A DNA stretch of 10,705 nucleotides from Flavobacteriales bacterium UBA7443 (GTDB taxonomy: Bacteria > Bacteroidota > Bacteroidia > Flavobacteriales_D > Sanyastnellaceae), in the NCBI GenBank assembly GCA_002477505.1, contig DLQB01000186.1:1-10705 (forward strand), written 5' to 3'. The translations under genes were made by a program, and so were the position numbers. Every line of letters begins with the position of its first letter. Within the stretch, counting starts at the first letter, position 1. Shown here in pieces: positions 1-6,788 of this stretch. Below the pieces are notes generated by a model. It ran no database searches. It was given only the letters and a program-made list of their open reading frames with translations, and was not told the origin of the DNA.

Positions 1-73
1 ACCAACTGCTCCACCCCGCGATATCCACCCGAGGCGTTGCCTGCGGGACGTCAAAGATACGCTTAACTTTCAT
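1..73 (-). CDS. Partial 5' end of a leftward gene, unidentified
   Basis: An ATG at 73 on the minus strand opens a frame that stays open for 24 codons to the window edge. It begins MKVKRIFDVP and ends with a Trp/Ser-rich stretch. The placement is right for a gene divergent from era, with start codons about 85 nt apart. Nothing in 24 residues identifies a family. The upstream sequence has GGTGAA directly before the ATG and only a degraded -7-like sequence (TCGATTTG, minus strand, 86-79). That element would give an almost leaderless transcript, so the true promoter is uncertain. Open frame and divergent layout are seen; that it is a real gene is inference. Confidence 0.4.
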   Translation of the reverse strand, partial: MKVKRIFDVPQATPRVDIAGWSSW

Positions 74-87
74 TTCACCAAATCGAA

Positions 88-100
88 ATTTCACTGAAAT
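88..100. repeat. 13-nt palindrome upstream of era
   Basis: ATTTCA and TGAAAT face each other around a single central C. The left arm, as ATTTCAC, also occurs as a direct copy at 72-78. The palindrome lies just upstream of the era -7 element, where the -33 region would be, and between two divergent start codons. It could be an operator for either gene. AT-rich short palindromes also arise by chance. Confidence 0.3.
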
Positions 101-118
101 AGCTTCCGCCTCGGGGCG

Positions 119-126
119 TACCTTTG
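119..126 (+). promoter_or_regulatory. Bacteroidota-type -7 promoter element of era
   Basis: TACCTTTG is an exact match to TAnnTTTG, the -7 consensus of the Bacteroidota primary sigma factor, and is followed by C as is common. It would put the transcription start near 132-134, giving a leader of about 25 nt before the era ATG at 159. No clear TTG-type -33 box is seen at the ideal spacing; CTG at 94-96 is the nearest. The promoter would serve era and probably ispE. Confidence 0.7.
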
Positions 127-158
127 CCTACTGACTACCAGTCCTCAACGCGACCACC

Positions 159-1064
159 ATGGCAACTAATCACGAAGAAACAACACCGCATCGAGCGGGT
201 TTCGTCAACATCATTGGCTCTCCCAACGTCGGGAAAAGCACGCTAATGAATCGCCTCGTGGGCGAACGACTGAGCATCATCAACAAGAAAGCCCAGACCA
301 CACGCCACCGCATCATGGGCATCGTGAATGAGCCCGAATGGCAAATTGTTTACAGCGATACCCCTGGCGTGCTTGATCCAGCGTACAAACTCCAGGAGGG
401 CATGATGAAGTTTGTGCGAACGGCCCTGCAGGATGCCGACCTCATTCTAATGGTCACCGATACGGAGGAAAGTGACATGGCGCACCCCGAGACTTTCGCA
501 AAAATTGCCGAGATGGAGGTCCCTGTTTTTATCCTGATCAACAAAGTGGATTTGGCGGATCAAGCCATCGTTGGAGAGCGCCTTGCTTATTGGCAAGAGA
601 AAATCCCACGCGCCGTTGTCGCTCCCATCAGCGCCCTGCATGGCTTCAATGTCGATCAAATTCTCGAGCGCGTGGTGGAGCTCCTTCCGCTATCCCCTCC
701 CTATTTTTCCAAGGACGAATTGACGAACAAACCCATGCGGTTTTTCATTTCTGAAATCATCCGAGAAAAAATCCTCACCCACTTCAAACAAGAAATCCCA
801 TACTCGGTTGAAGTCGTTGTCGAATCGTACGTCGAAGAAGATGCATTGGTGAAAATTCGAGCTGAGATTCGAGTGGCACGCGAGAGCCAAAAACAAATTG
901 TCATCGGCAGTGGCGGAAACATGATCAAACGAGTAGGCATCGATGCTCGCAAAGACATTGAAAAATTCATTGCATCGCGGGTATTCCTGGATCTGTTTGT
1001 GAGGGTGGACAAAGACTGGCGAAACGATGAGCGAAAACTGAAACGATTGGGTTACCTGGATTGA
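159..1064 (+). CDS. era: GTPase Era
   Basis: Era is a GTPase that binds the 3' end of 16S rRNA through a KH domain and aids assembly of the 30S subunit at the cytoplasmic membrane. The 301 residues match the family's usual length. All G motifs are visible: P-loop GSPNVGKS at 20-27, switch I TT at 47-48, DTPG at 67-70, NKVD at 128-131 and SAL at 158-160. The C-terminal KH domain starts near residue 200 and contains the GxxG loop within GSGGNMIK at 250-257. The typical end, DERKLKRLGY, is present. The ATG at 159 gives a normal N-terminus and fits the -7 element at 119-126. No Shine-Dalgarno is visible, as is usual in Bacteroidota. ispE follows after 18 nt on the same strand, suggesting co-transcription. 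Nothing is abnormal in the sequence. Confidence 0.97.
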   Translation: MATNHEETTPHRAGFVNIIGSPNVGKSTLMNRLVGERLSIINKKAQTTRHRIMGIVNEPEWQIVYSDTPGVLDPAYKLQEGMMKFVRTALQDADLILMVTDTEESDMAHPETFAKIAEMEVPVFILINKVDLADQAIVGERLAYWQEKIPRAVVAPISALHGFNVDQILERVVELLPLSPPYFSKDELTNKPMRFFISEIIREKILTHFKQEIPYSVEVVVESYVEEDALVKIRAEIRVARESQKQIVIGSGGNMIKRVGIDARKDIEKFIASRVFLDLFVRVDKDWRNDERKLKRLGYLD

Positions 1065-1082
1065 TCCCAAGCGCGATTTGCC

Positions 1083-1934
1083 ATGATTGCATTCTCACAC
1101 GCAAAAATAAACCTGGGCTTGTTTGTCATGAATAAGCGGCCCGATGGTTTTCATGCGCTCGAAAGCGTCTTTTGGCCGGTCGATTGGACCGACGTATTGG
1201 AAGTGCACGCAAAACCTTCACCGGGACTAGAATTAAAGATCACGGGGCTTGAAGTTCCCGGAAACTTGGAAAGCAATCTAATTGCCAAAGCCTACGAGCT
1301 CATGGCGCGTGAATTCAACATCGGCGGCGTGACTGCCCACTTGCACAAGATCATCCCAATGGGAGCAGGTCTGGGCGGTGGCAGCTCCAATGCAACGTGC
1401 ATGATTCGATTGCTCGATCAGCTTTTTTCACTGAATCTAACCGACGAGGCGGCCTTGCAACTGGCAGCTCAACTCGGATCGGACTGCCCGTTTTTTTGGA
1501 AGTCAGCCCCCGCACTTGTCACGGGAAGGGGCGAACACCTCGCACCGGTTCCCGGAATCCAGTCAGAAAGCTGGAACAACATGCACTTGACGGTAATCCA
1601 TCCAGGCGTTCATGTCTCAACCTCGGAAGCTTTTGCCGGTTGCGAACCCAAAATGCGGACCTTGGATTGGACAAAACTTTCGGATCACCCCCCGAAAAGC
1701 TGGTCGCAATGGCTCCAAAATGATTTTGAAGCAGGCGTACGCGCCCTCCATTTGCCGATCCATTCGGCACTCGAGCTGCTGCAAAATTCCGGTGCCGATT
1801 ATGTACAAATGACAGGGACAGGATCGGCAGCATTTGGTGTTTTTGCCCGAGAATCGGAGGCCACAGCTGCCGCCCGCGCCGCCATAGAGCAGGGTTGGGC
1901 TTCGCGTTCGTTCGCGATGAATGCTTGCCTCTGA
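1083..1934 (+). CDS. ispE: 4-diphosphocytidyl-2-C-methyl-D-erythritol kinase
   Basis: IspE uses ATP to phosphorylate the 2-hydroxyl of CDP-methylerythritol in the MEP route to isopentenyl diphosphate. It belongs to the GHMP kinase superfamily and is cytosolic. The 283 residues are a normal length. Motifs in order: AKINLGL at 7-13 and RPDGFH at 19-24 (substrate-binding region); the glycine-rich ATP loop PMGAGLGGGSSNA at 92-104; LGSDCPFF at 131-138, whose Asp134 is the expected catalytic base; and the C-terminal GHMP motif TGTGSAAF at 244-251. It follows era by 18 nt and probably shares its promoter. It converges on the LptF/LptG gene: the two stop codons are only 11 nt apart, so transcripts from both sides must end within or beyond the opposing gene unless the short C4/G4 hairpin between them terminates both. 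Confidence 0.96.
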   Translation: MIAFSHAKINLGLFVMNKRPDGFHALESVFWPVDWTDVLEVHAKPSPGLELKITGLEVPGNLESNLIAKAYELMAREFNIGGVTAHLHKIIPMGAGLGGGSSNATCMIRLLDQLFSLNLTDEAALQLAAQLGSDCPFFWKSAPALVTGRGEHLAPVPGIQSESWNNMHLTVIHPGVHVSTSEAFAGCEPKMRTLDWTKLSDHPPKSWSQWLQNDFEAGVRALHLPIHSALELLQNSGADYVQMTGTGSAAFGVFARESEATAAARAAIEQGWASRSFAMNACL

Positions 1935-1941
1935 GACTACC

Positions 1942-1956
1942 CCCCTTATTTCGGGG
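1942..1956. terminator. Weak bidirectional hairpin between converging genes
   Basis: CCCC (1942-1945) pairs with GGGG (1953-1956) over a 7-nt loop in the gap between the ispE stop and the LptF/LptG stop, overlapping the latter. The stem is only 4 bp and has no T-run on either strand. It is listed because some terminator is expected between two converging genes this close, but the support is thin. Confidence 0.25.
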
Positions 1957-3070
1957 CCTTCCAACAAATCACGGCTCCGAGCATAGCGAAAAGCAGATTG
2001 GGCAACCATGCCGCTAGCAACAGCCAGTTTTCTCGCGAAATCAATGCATCCGGTGACAGCGAAACTGACGCAGCATAAACCGTAATCAACTTGGCCACAA
2101 AAACGAATAAAAAACCTATGATCACAGCCAAAAACAAGTGATACCCCATACCTCCTCGCAACTTTCGCGCTGCGATTCCCACACCGATGAGCATCAAGAC
2201 ATAAATGGAAAACGGATTGGCCGTGCGGCCATATTGCTCCAATTTCAGCATGGCTACTTTGGCGCCACGCCGCTGTTCAATGTCAATGTGCCGACGCAAT
2301 TGCGGTGTCGTCATTGCTGAGGTCATCACCGAACGTTGCCCAAAATCACTAATGTTCATGTTCAAGGCCGTATCCATTCGGGTCAAATAGCGCAAGTGCT
2401 CGTTGCCCTCCGAATCAAAATCGCGAATGCGCGCGTTGATCAACCGCCAAACACTATCCTCTTCCAGCCAAGTGGCCTTGGCGGCCAAAATGCGCTGTTC
2501 GAGCACGTTGTCTTCGCCCCACCGTTCCAATTGAAAACGGTACCCTGTATTTCGATCGACCGTAATGGAACGAAAATAGGCCACCGTTCCAGGAGTAATT
2601 TCCCGGTACATGTGCTGATCAGAGATGTGAAAATTGACATGAACGTATTCCACCTCAAACTCCACCTTGCGCTCATTAGCAATGGGCAGAATAAAATGCG
2701 AAACGAGCAAAGAAAGTGCGACGAGTACCGAAGAGGCAATGAAATAAGGACGCATCAATCGCGTAAAACTCATGCCCGAACTCAGCAATGCAATGATTTC
2801 CGTTTGCTGGGCAAGACGGCTAGTGAACCAAATGATGGTCAGGAATACGATAAAACCACTGAGCAAATTTCCAAAATGAAAACAAAAACTCAGGTAATAC
2901 ATCAACGTGCCACCCAGCGGTGCTTCATTGGTGAGCAGCCGGCCAATGTTTTCCATCAAGTCAAACACCACTGCGATCACACAGAAAACCCCGACCATGA
3001 AGAAAAACGTGGTGAGAAATTTTCGGATGATGTAGCGATCAATGCGCTTGAGGGCCAACGGTGTGCTCAT
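1946..3070 (-). CDS. LptF/LptG family permease (YjgP/YjgQ)
   Basis: This is an inner-membrane permease subunit of the LptB2FG exporter, which extracts lipopolysaccharide and passes it to the periplasmic Lpt bridge. The 374 residues show the family layout: three N-terminal membrane helices (about 18-40, 56-82, 108-131), a periplasmic beta-rich domain (about 132-280), and three C-terminal helices (about 286-304, 310-335, 348-371). The N-terminal IDRYIIRKFLTTF and the conserved EIIALLSSGMSFTRLMRPYF segment after helix 2 are typical; that segment contacts the LptB ATPase. The ATG at 3070 lies 4 nt past the tgt stop, so the two are surely one operon with tgt first. LptF and LptG cannot be told apart from this sequence, so no symbol is given. 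Proteobacteria usually carry lptF and lptG side by side; here only one copy is present in the window and the partner must lie elsewhere. Confidence 0.92.
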   Translation of the reverse strand: MSTPLALKRIDRYIIRKFLTTFFFMVGVFCVIAVVFDLMENIGRLLTNEAPLGGTLMYYLSFCFHFGNLLSGFIVFLTIIWFTSRLAQQTEIIALLSSGMSFTRLMRPYFIASSVLVALSLLVSHFILPIANERKVEFEVEYVHVNFHISDQHMYREITPGTVAYFRSITVDRNTGYRFQLERWGEDNVLEQRILAAKATWLEEDSVWRLINARIRDFDSEGNEHLRYLTRMDTALNMNISDFGQRSVMTSAMTTPQLRRHIDIEQRRGAKVAMLKLEQYGRTANPFSIYVLMLIGVGIAARKLRGGMGYHLFLAVIIGFLFVFVAKLITVYAASVSLSPDALISRENWLLLAAWLPNLLFAMLGAVICWKAPK

Positions 3071-3074
3071 TGCA

Positions 3075-4214
3075 TTACAGGCGTTGGTTCAAATGCGGAA
3101 CAACAGCGTTCTTCCATTCCACGAAGTCGCCCGCGATGATATGCTGGCGGGCTTGGCGCGCCAGTTCGAGGTAGAATGCCAAATTGTGCACGCTGCAGAT
3201 GTACAAAGCGAGGTATTCATTGGCTTTGATTAAGTGCCTCACATAAGCCTTGCTGTAGAACGAATCCACCGGCGAAGTTCCGTCTGGATCCAAGGCTGAA
3301 TGATCGTTGGCCCACTTTTCATTTTTCATATTCAACGTCCCTTTCCAAGTGAAAAGCAATCCATGACGGGCATTGCGAGTGGGCATGACACAATCAAACA
3401 TGTCCACCCCTAACGCCATGTTCTCCAAAAGATTTTCCGGGGTACCGACGCCCATCAAATAGCGGGGTTTGTCTTCGGGCAAAATCCCACAAACCAATTC
3501 GGTCATCGCATACATATCCTCATGCGGCTCCCCCACACTCAATCCCCCGATTGCATTCCCCGGAGCATCGCGCTCAGCAATGGCATGAGCCGAAGCGGCA
3601 CGAAGGTCATTGTACGTCGAACCCTGCACAATGGGAAACAGCGCCTGATCATGGCCGTATAGCGGGCCGCGAGAAGCAACGTGATGGATGCAGCGATCCA
3701 ACCACCGATGGGTACGTTCCATGGATTCCCGTGCATAACCATAATCGCTCGGATAGGGCGGGCATTCGTCAAACGCCATGATGATGTCCGCCCCGATGCT
3801 GCGCTGGATTTCCATGGAAGTCTCGGGGCTAAACAAGTGTTTGCTGCCATCGATGTGGCTGCTAAAAGTCACCCCTTCCTCGGTGATTTTTCTTCGATCG
3901 GACAAACTGAATACTTGGTACCCGCCACTGTCGGTCAAAATGGGAAGGTCCCAATGCATGAATCCGTGCAATCCCCCTGCTTCCTCCAGCACAGATGTTC
4001 CTGGACGCAGGTACAAATGATAGGTGTTGCCCAAGATGATTTGCGCACGAATGTCTTCGACGAGGTCACGTTGCGGAACAGCTTTGACCGTACCTGCCGT
4101 GCCAACTGGCATGAATATGGGGGTCTCAATCGCCCCATGATCGGTCTGCACAACACCGGCCCGAGCTTTGGATTGTGAATCACGAGCCTCTATTTGAAAA
4201 GTCAGTTCAGCCAT
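3075..4214 (-). CDS. tgt: tRNA-guanine transglycosylase (queuine/preQ1 insertion), zinc cysteines absent
   Basis: Tgt exchanges guanine-34 in GUN-anticodon tRNAs for preQ1, a step in queuosine synthesis. The 379 residues include FMPVGTAGTVKA (34-45), LGNTYHL (61-67), the catalytic-site DSGGYQVFSLSD (95-106), FDEC (148-151), VQGSTYNDLR (197-206), GGLSVGEP (223-230), and FDCVMPTRNARHG (273-285), where Asp274 is the expected nucleophile. In the usual zinc site the pattern CxCxxC is replaced by GTSPVDS (312-318): all three Cys positions are lost, while the His ligand position is kept (SVHNL, His343). The ATG at 4214 is chosen over an in-frame TTG at 4235 because that TTG lies inside the -7 promoter element (4233-4240) and the ATG gives the family's usual start. 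The LptF/LptG gene follows after 4 nt. Confidence 0.96.
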   Translation of the reverse strand: MAELTFQIEARDSQSKARAGVVQTDHGAIETPIFMPVGTAGTVKAVPQRDLVEDIRAQIILGNTYHLYLRPGTSVLEEAGGLHGFMHWDLPILTDSGGYQVFSLSDRRKITEEGVTFSSHIDGSKHLFSPETSMEIQRSIGADIIMAFDECPPYPSDYGYARESMERTHRWLDRCIHHVASRGPLYGHDQALFPIVQGSTYNDLRAASAHAIAERDAPGNAIGGLSVGEPHEDMYAMTELVCGILPEDKPRYLMGVGTPENLLENMALGVDMFDCVMPTRNARHGLLFTWKGTLNMKNEKWANDHSALDPDGTSPVDSFYSKAYVRHLIKANEYLALYICSVHNLAFYLELARQARQHIIAGDFVEWKNAVVPHLNQRL

Positions 4215-4232
4215 CGATGGAAGTAATTCCTG

Positions 4233-4240
4233 CAAATGTA
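4233..4240 (-). promoter_or_regulatory. Bacteroidota-type -7 promoter element of tgt
   Basis: Read on the minus strand this is TACATTTG, an exact match to TAnnTTTG, followed by C. It predicts a transcription start near 4226-4228 and a leader of about 13 nt before the tgt ATG at 4214. No good -33 TTG lies at the ideal distance; TTG at 4270-4268 (minus strand) is too far. The element lies between the divergent starts of tgt and the DUF554 gene, whose ATG is at 4251. Confidence 0.65.
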
Positions 4241-4250
4241 ACTTCGGAGC

Positions 4251-4943
4251 ATGGTTGGAACCCTTTACAATGCCATTGCAGTTGGAATTGGCGCATCAGC
4301 AGGACTTTGGCTGGGCAAAAAAATCTCGAAAGAGCTGGAAAATCATGTGTTTCAGGCTCTCGGCCTCTTCACATTGGGAATTGGTTTCAGCATGAGCATG
4401 GAAATGGATCAGCCTTTTGCTGTGTTTTTAGCCCTGGTATTTGGCACCATCGCGGGCCAAAACTTGCGCATCGACCAACGGGTGCGGCAAATGACAGATC
4501 GGCTCGGTGAAGGCACCGGATCGGGGTTGGTTCAATCTGTTTTGTTGTTTTGTGCGGGAGCGATGACCCTTGTGGGCTGCATGCAAGACGGACTTCAGAA
4601 CGATCCAACCATCCTGTTCATCAAAGGCACTATGGATTTGGTCAGTTCGGCCTTGCTCGCGGCGGCCTTGGGACGCGGGGTGCTTTTGGCAGCGCCCGCC
4701 GTCTTGCTCATCCAAGGGGGGCTGACCGGAGCATTTCAGCTGTGGGGTGCTGCATGGACTCCGGAATTAACTGCCGATCTCACGGGGCTCGGGGGATTGC
4801 TGCTCATCGCCCTTGGCATCGACCTCTTGAAAGTTCGATCCTTCGCCTTGCTCAACTTCATTCCTGCCTTTGCTCTAATCGCTTTGTTTCGGCCCGTGGC
4901 AATTTGGATTCAGACGGAATTGCCTGTCTTATTGTTATTCTGA
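4251..4943 (+). CDS. DUF554 family integral membrane protein (YqgA/YdfK-like)
   Basis: This is a polytopic membrane protein of 230 residues with about seven or eight hydrophobic helices (roughly 3-20, 34-50, 54-70, 92-110, 127-147, 148-165, 176-195, 200-218). The DUF554 signature is clear: an N-terminal NAIAVGIGASAGLWLG, GLFTLGIG near 38-45, and the central LLFCAGAMTLVGCMQDGL (98-115) followed by a helix starting KGTMDLVSSAL. The biochemical function of DUF554 is not established; a transporter or membrane-regulatory role has been suggested for the family, and nothing here decides it. The ATG at 4251 directly begins the typical start. Its 5' end is divergent from tgt, so both promoters lie in about 36 nt plus coding overlap; TAACTTCG at 4239-4246 is a one-mismatch -7 candidate but would give an almost leaderless mRNA. 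The next gene follows after 6 nt. Confidence 0.9.
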   Translation: MVGTLYNAIAVGIGASAGLWLGKKISKELENHVFQALGLFTLGIGFSMSMEMDQPFAVFLALVFGTIAGQNLRIDQRVRQMTDRLGEGTGSGLVQSVLLFCAGAMTLVGCMQDGLQNDPTILFIKGTMDLVSSALLAAALGRGVLLAAPAVLLIQGGLTGAFQLWGAAWTPELTADLTGLGGLLLIALGIDLLKVRSFALLNFIPAFALIALFRPVAIWIQTELPVLLLF

Positions 4944-4949
4944 TTGCCC

Positions 4950-5612
4950 ATGAGAACCACACAGCCTCGCCCGCAACGTTGGAGATGGACCGTCGCCGGG
5001 CTTGCCGTGCTGTTACTCGCCGCATTGCTCACCAGCGAAGTCAATCGAAGAATCGATGGACAATGGAATCGGCCCGGAGAATGGTGGGGCATGCAGGCTA
5101 CTCAGAAAAATTATGGAGCGGAAGTGCATAAGTGGAGCGCCCATTACAATGTGCCCTTCCCCTATCTCATGGCCCTGATTCAATTGGAATCCGGAGGCCG
5201 GAAACCCGCCGGCAAACGATTTGAGGCACATGTTTTTGAGCGACTAGTGGAAGTGAAGCGAGGGGACCGAAGCCATTATGAGCACGTCACGCAGGCAGAT
5301 CTGCAGGAAGCCGACGAAGAAGCCCTTCGCAATTTGGCAACGTCCTGGGGGCCGTTTCAACTCATGGGCTACAAGTGCATTTTGCTCGACCTGCAAATCC
5401 GCGACATTCGAGGTCAAGACGCCGTGCGAGCCGGTATCGAGTGGATTCATCTTACATACGGTGATGCGCTCCGTGACAAAAAATTCCGAGATGCCTTCCA
5501 CCTGCACAACACCGGCAAGCTTTTTCCGAAATCAGGCAAACCCAGCACGTTTCATCCGGATTACGTCGATAAAGGGCTTCGTTTCATGGAAGCGTATGAT
5601 CAGAAGCCATAA
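4950..5612 (+). CDS. Membrane-anchored lysozyme/N-acetylmuramidase-like protein
   Basis: The protein has 220 residues. Residues 14-28 form one hydrophobic segment after a basic N-terminus, so it is either an uncleaved anchor or a signal peptide, placing the rest in the periplasm. The remainder looks like a lysozyme-fold muralytic domain: ALIQLESGG (75-83) with Glu80 as candidate catalytic acid, then FEAHVFERL (91-99), SWGPFQLMG (132-140, equivalent to the SxGLxQ region of goose-type lysozymes and lytic transglycosylases) and HLHNTGK (184-190, where transglycosylases have YNxG). The FExHxF plus SWGxxQxMG combination recalls the N-acetylmuramidase family PF11860 (DUF3380). Peptidoglycan cleavage is inferred, not shown. 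ATG 4950 is preferred to the in-frame TTG at 4944 that abuts the DUF554 stop. The 6-nt gap suggests an operon with the DUF554 gene. Confidence 0.75.
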   Translation: MRTTQPRPQRWRWTVAGLAVLLLAALLTSEVNRRIDGQWNRPGEWWGMQATQKNYGAEVHKWSAHYNVPFPYLMALIQLESGGRKPAGKRFEAHVFERLVEVKRGDRSHYEHVTQADLQEADEEALRNLATSWGPFQLMGYKCILLDLQIRDIRGQDAVRAGIEWIHLTYGDALRDKKFRDAFHLHNTGKLFPKSGKPSTFHPDYVDKGLRFMEAYDQKP

Positions 5613-5624
5613 CCAACGTGAACT

Positions 5625-5636
5625 CGGCTCGAGCCG
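5625..5636. terminator. GC palindrome after the muramidase-like gene
   Basis: CGGCTC-GAGCCG is a perfect 12-bp palindrome 12 nt past the stop codon at 5612. As RNA it would form CGGC/GCCG closed by a UCGA tetraloop, extended by one U-G pair. There is no T-run after it. It may mark the end of the DUF554-muramidase transcript, or be a protein-binding site upstream of the WYL gene. Confidence 0.35.
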
Positions 5637-5659
5637 GTGGGCGTCTTCCATTGAATGCT

Positions 5660-5667
5660 TACCTTAA
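5660..5667 (+). promoter_or_regulatory. Degenerate -7-like element before the WYL gene
   Basis: TACCTTAA shares TAccTT with the era element but lacks the final TG of TAnnTTTG. It lies 19 nt before the ATG at 5687, a suitable distance. No -33 box is apparent. The intergenic stretch 5613-5686 contains nothing else beyond the palindrome at 5625-5636. Confidence 0.3.
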
Positions 5668-5686
5668 TGCCTGCCAAGGATAATCC

Positions 5687-6712
5687 ATGCCTGCGAACAA
5701 ATACGCCCTTATCCGATACCGAACCATTGATCGGTGCCTTACCAACCCCGGAGCTCCCTTTCCAACAAAGGAAGAACTCAGGGAGGCCTGCGAAGAGGCA
5801 CTCTATGGCAGCAATGGCGATCGCATTAGTATCTCAACAATTGAAAAAGACTTGAATGCGATGCGCAATGATGGTGCCTTGGGTTACTATGCTCCCATCG
5901 CATACCACCGCGATGAACGCGGGTACTATTATGAAGCGGATGATTTTTCCATTGACAACCTGCAGTTGAACCCCGAAGAATTGGAGTCGATTCGATTCGC
6001 TGCGCGAACCCTCGTACAATTCAAAAATGTTCCCGTTTTCTCTCAATTCGGCCAGGCCATTGGCAAAATAGATGACCGGCTTCGAATGGCACCCAATTTG
6101 GACACCGGCAATCTCGATTCCGTGGTGCAATTTGAATCGGCACCCGCCACGCGGGGATCGGAACTTTTGATGCCTATTCTCGAAAGCATTCAAGGCAAAC
6201 AAACGCTTCGAATGGAGTACAAAAAGTTTCAGTCCGAAGAAGCCAAAGCAGTATGCCTGCACCCTTATTTATTAAAAGAATACCGGAATCGCTGGTATGT
6301 CATTGGATGGAATCCCGAACGGCTGGCATACCGGACCTATGGCCTCGATCGCATCCAGCAGTTGAAAGAAGCCGATGAGGTCTTCATCGTGCGCAGTGAT
6401 TTCAACCCCGATGATTTTTTCCTGCACTCCTTTGGGATTTCAAAAATTGCTAAGGCTCCATGTGATGTTCGAATCCGTTGCAGCAAACTGGAATACGAGT
6501 ACCTCGCCGCTCAGCCTGTGCACAGCAGTCAAAAGCTGGTCGAAATCGGCCAAGGCGGATACGAATTGCAGTTGCACGTGCTTCTCACCTTTGAATTGAT
6601 TCAATTCTTATTGGGACTAGGCCCTGCGGTAGAAGTTATTGCCCCCGCAGACTTGCGCGAATTGATGCAGCAGAACCTCAACAGCACCTTGGATCTTTAC
6701 CGCGAAAAGTAG
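5687..6712 (+). CDS. WYL-domain transcriptional regulator
   Basis: The 341 residues follow the layout of WYL regulators. An N-terminal winged-helix DNA-binding region covers about 5-75, with the recognition-helix candidate ISISTIEKDLNAMR (47-60) and a wing ending GYYYEADDFSI (79-89). A linker follows. The WYL domain spans about 163-230, with the diagnostic RWYVIGW at 202-208 and HPYLLKEYRNRWY leading into it. A C-terminal WCX-type domain covers about 260-340 (VRIRCSKLEYEYLAAQP; a final helix PADLRELMQQNL). Such proteins sense ligands or single-stranded nucleic acid through the WYL domain and act as repressors or activators; some control DNA-damage or phage-defence genes. No defence gene lies next to it here, so the target is unknown. 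The ATG at 5687 gives a normal start. Palindromes flank the gene (5625-5636, 6725-6741) and could be autoregulatory sites. Confidence 0.9.
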   Translation: MPANKYALIRYRTIDRCLTNPGAPFPTKEELREACEEALYGSNGDRISISTIEKDLNAMRNDGALGYYAPIAYHRDERGYYYEADDFSIDNLQLNPEELESIRFAARTLVQFKNVPVFSQFGQAIGKIDDRLRMAPNLDTGNLDSVVQFESAPATRGSELLMPILESIQGKQTLRMEYKKFQSEEAKAVCLHPYLLKEYRNRWYVIGWNPERLAYRTYGLDRIQQLKEADEVFIVRSDFNPDDFFLHSFGISKIAKAPCDVRIRCSKLEYEYLAAQPVHSSQKLVEIGQGGYELQLHVLLTFELIQFLLGLGPAVEVIAPADLRELMQQNLNSTLDLYREK

Positions 6713-6724
6713 AAAAAAATCGCA

Positions 6725-6741
6725 CCGTAAATTGATTACGG
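6725..6741. repeat. Perfect 6-bp stem-loop after the WYL gene
   Basis: CCGTAA (6725-6730) and TTACGG (6736-6741) are perfect inverted copies around ATTGA, starting 12 nt after the WYL stop and an A7 run. It may be part of a terminator, although a T-rich tract follows only after GAGGGGCAC, or an operator. The in-frame TTG at 6732 that could extend the next ORF lies in its loop. Confidence 0.4.
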
Positions 6742-6742
6742 A

Positions 6743-6783
6743 GGGGCACTCTTTGTTTGTCTTGTCAAACACAAACAAGCCCC
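6743..6783 (+). promoter_or_regulatory. Bulged stem-loop just before the orphan ORF's start codon
   Basis: GGGGC (6743-6747) pairs with GCCCC (6779-6783), and TTGTTTGT (6753-6760) pairs perfectly with ACAAACAA (6771-6778). This leaves a 5-nt bulge (6748-6752) on the 5' side and a 10-nt loop. The hairpin ends 5 nt before the ATG at 6789. A GGAGG motif at 6740-6744 overlaps its base and sits 8 nt before an in-frame TTG at 6753. The structure could be a terminator for the WYL gene, an attenuator, or a translation-blocking leader. Pairing is read directly; function is inference. Confidence 0.45.
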
Positions 6784-6788
6784 CTGTA

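Noticed and set aside
2336..3139. Open frame of 267 codons on the plus strand opposite the LptF/LptG gene
   Set aside because: It is the antisense image of a well-supported membrane permease; its product is a low-complexity, Gln/Arg/His-rich string with no recognisable motif.
3681..4178. Open frame of 165 codons on the plus strand opposite tgt
   Set aside because: It lies fully inside a clear Tgt coding sequence in antisense and has no family features.
4214..4235. TTG at 4235 as the tgt start
   Set aside because: The codon lies inside the predicted -7 element, upstream of the predicted transcription start, and the extra seven residues are not typical of Tgt.
6732..6788. TTG at 6732 as the start of the orphan ORF
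   Set aside because: The codon is in the loop of a perfect stem-loop and has no ribosome-binding sequence; ATG 6789 is the simpler choice, with TTG 6753 as a weaker alternative.
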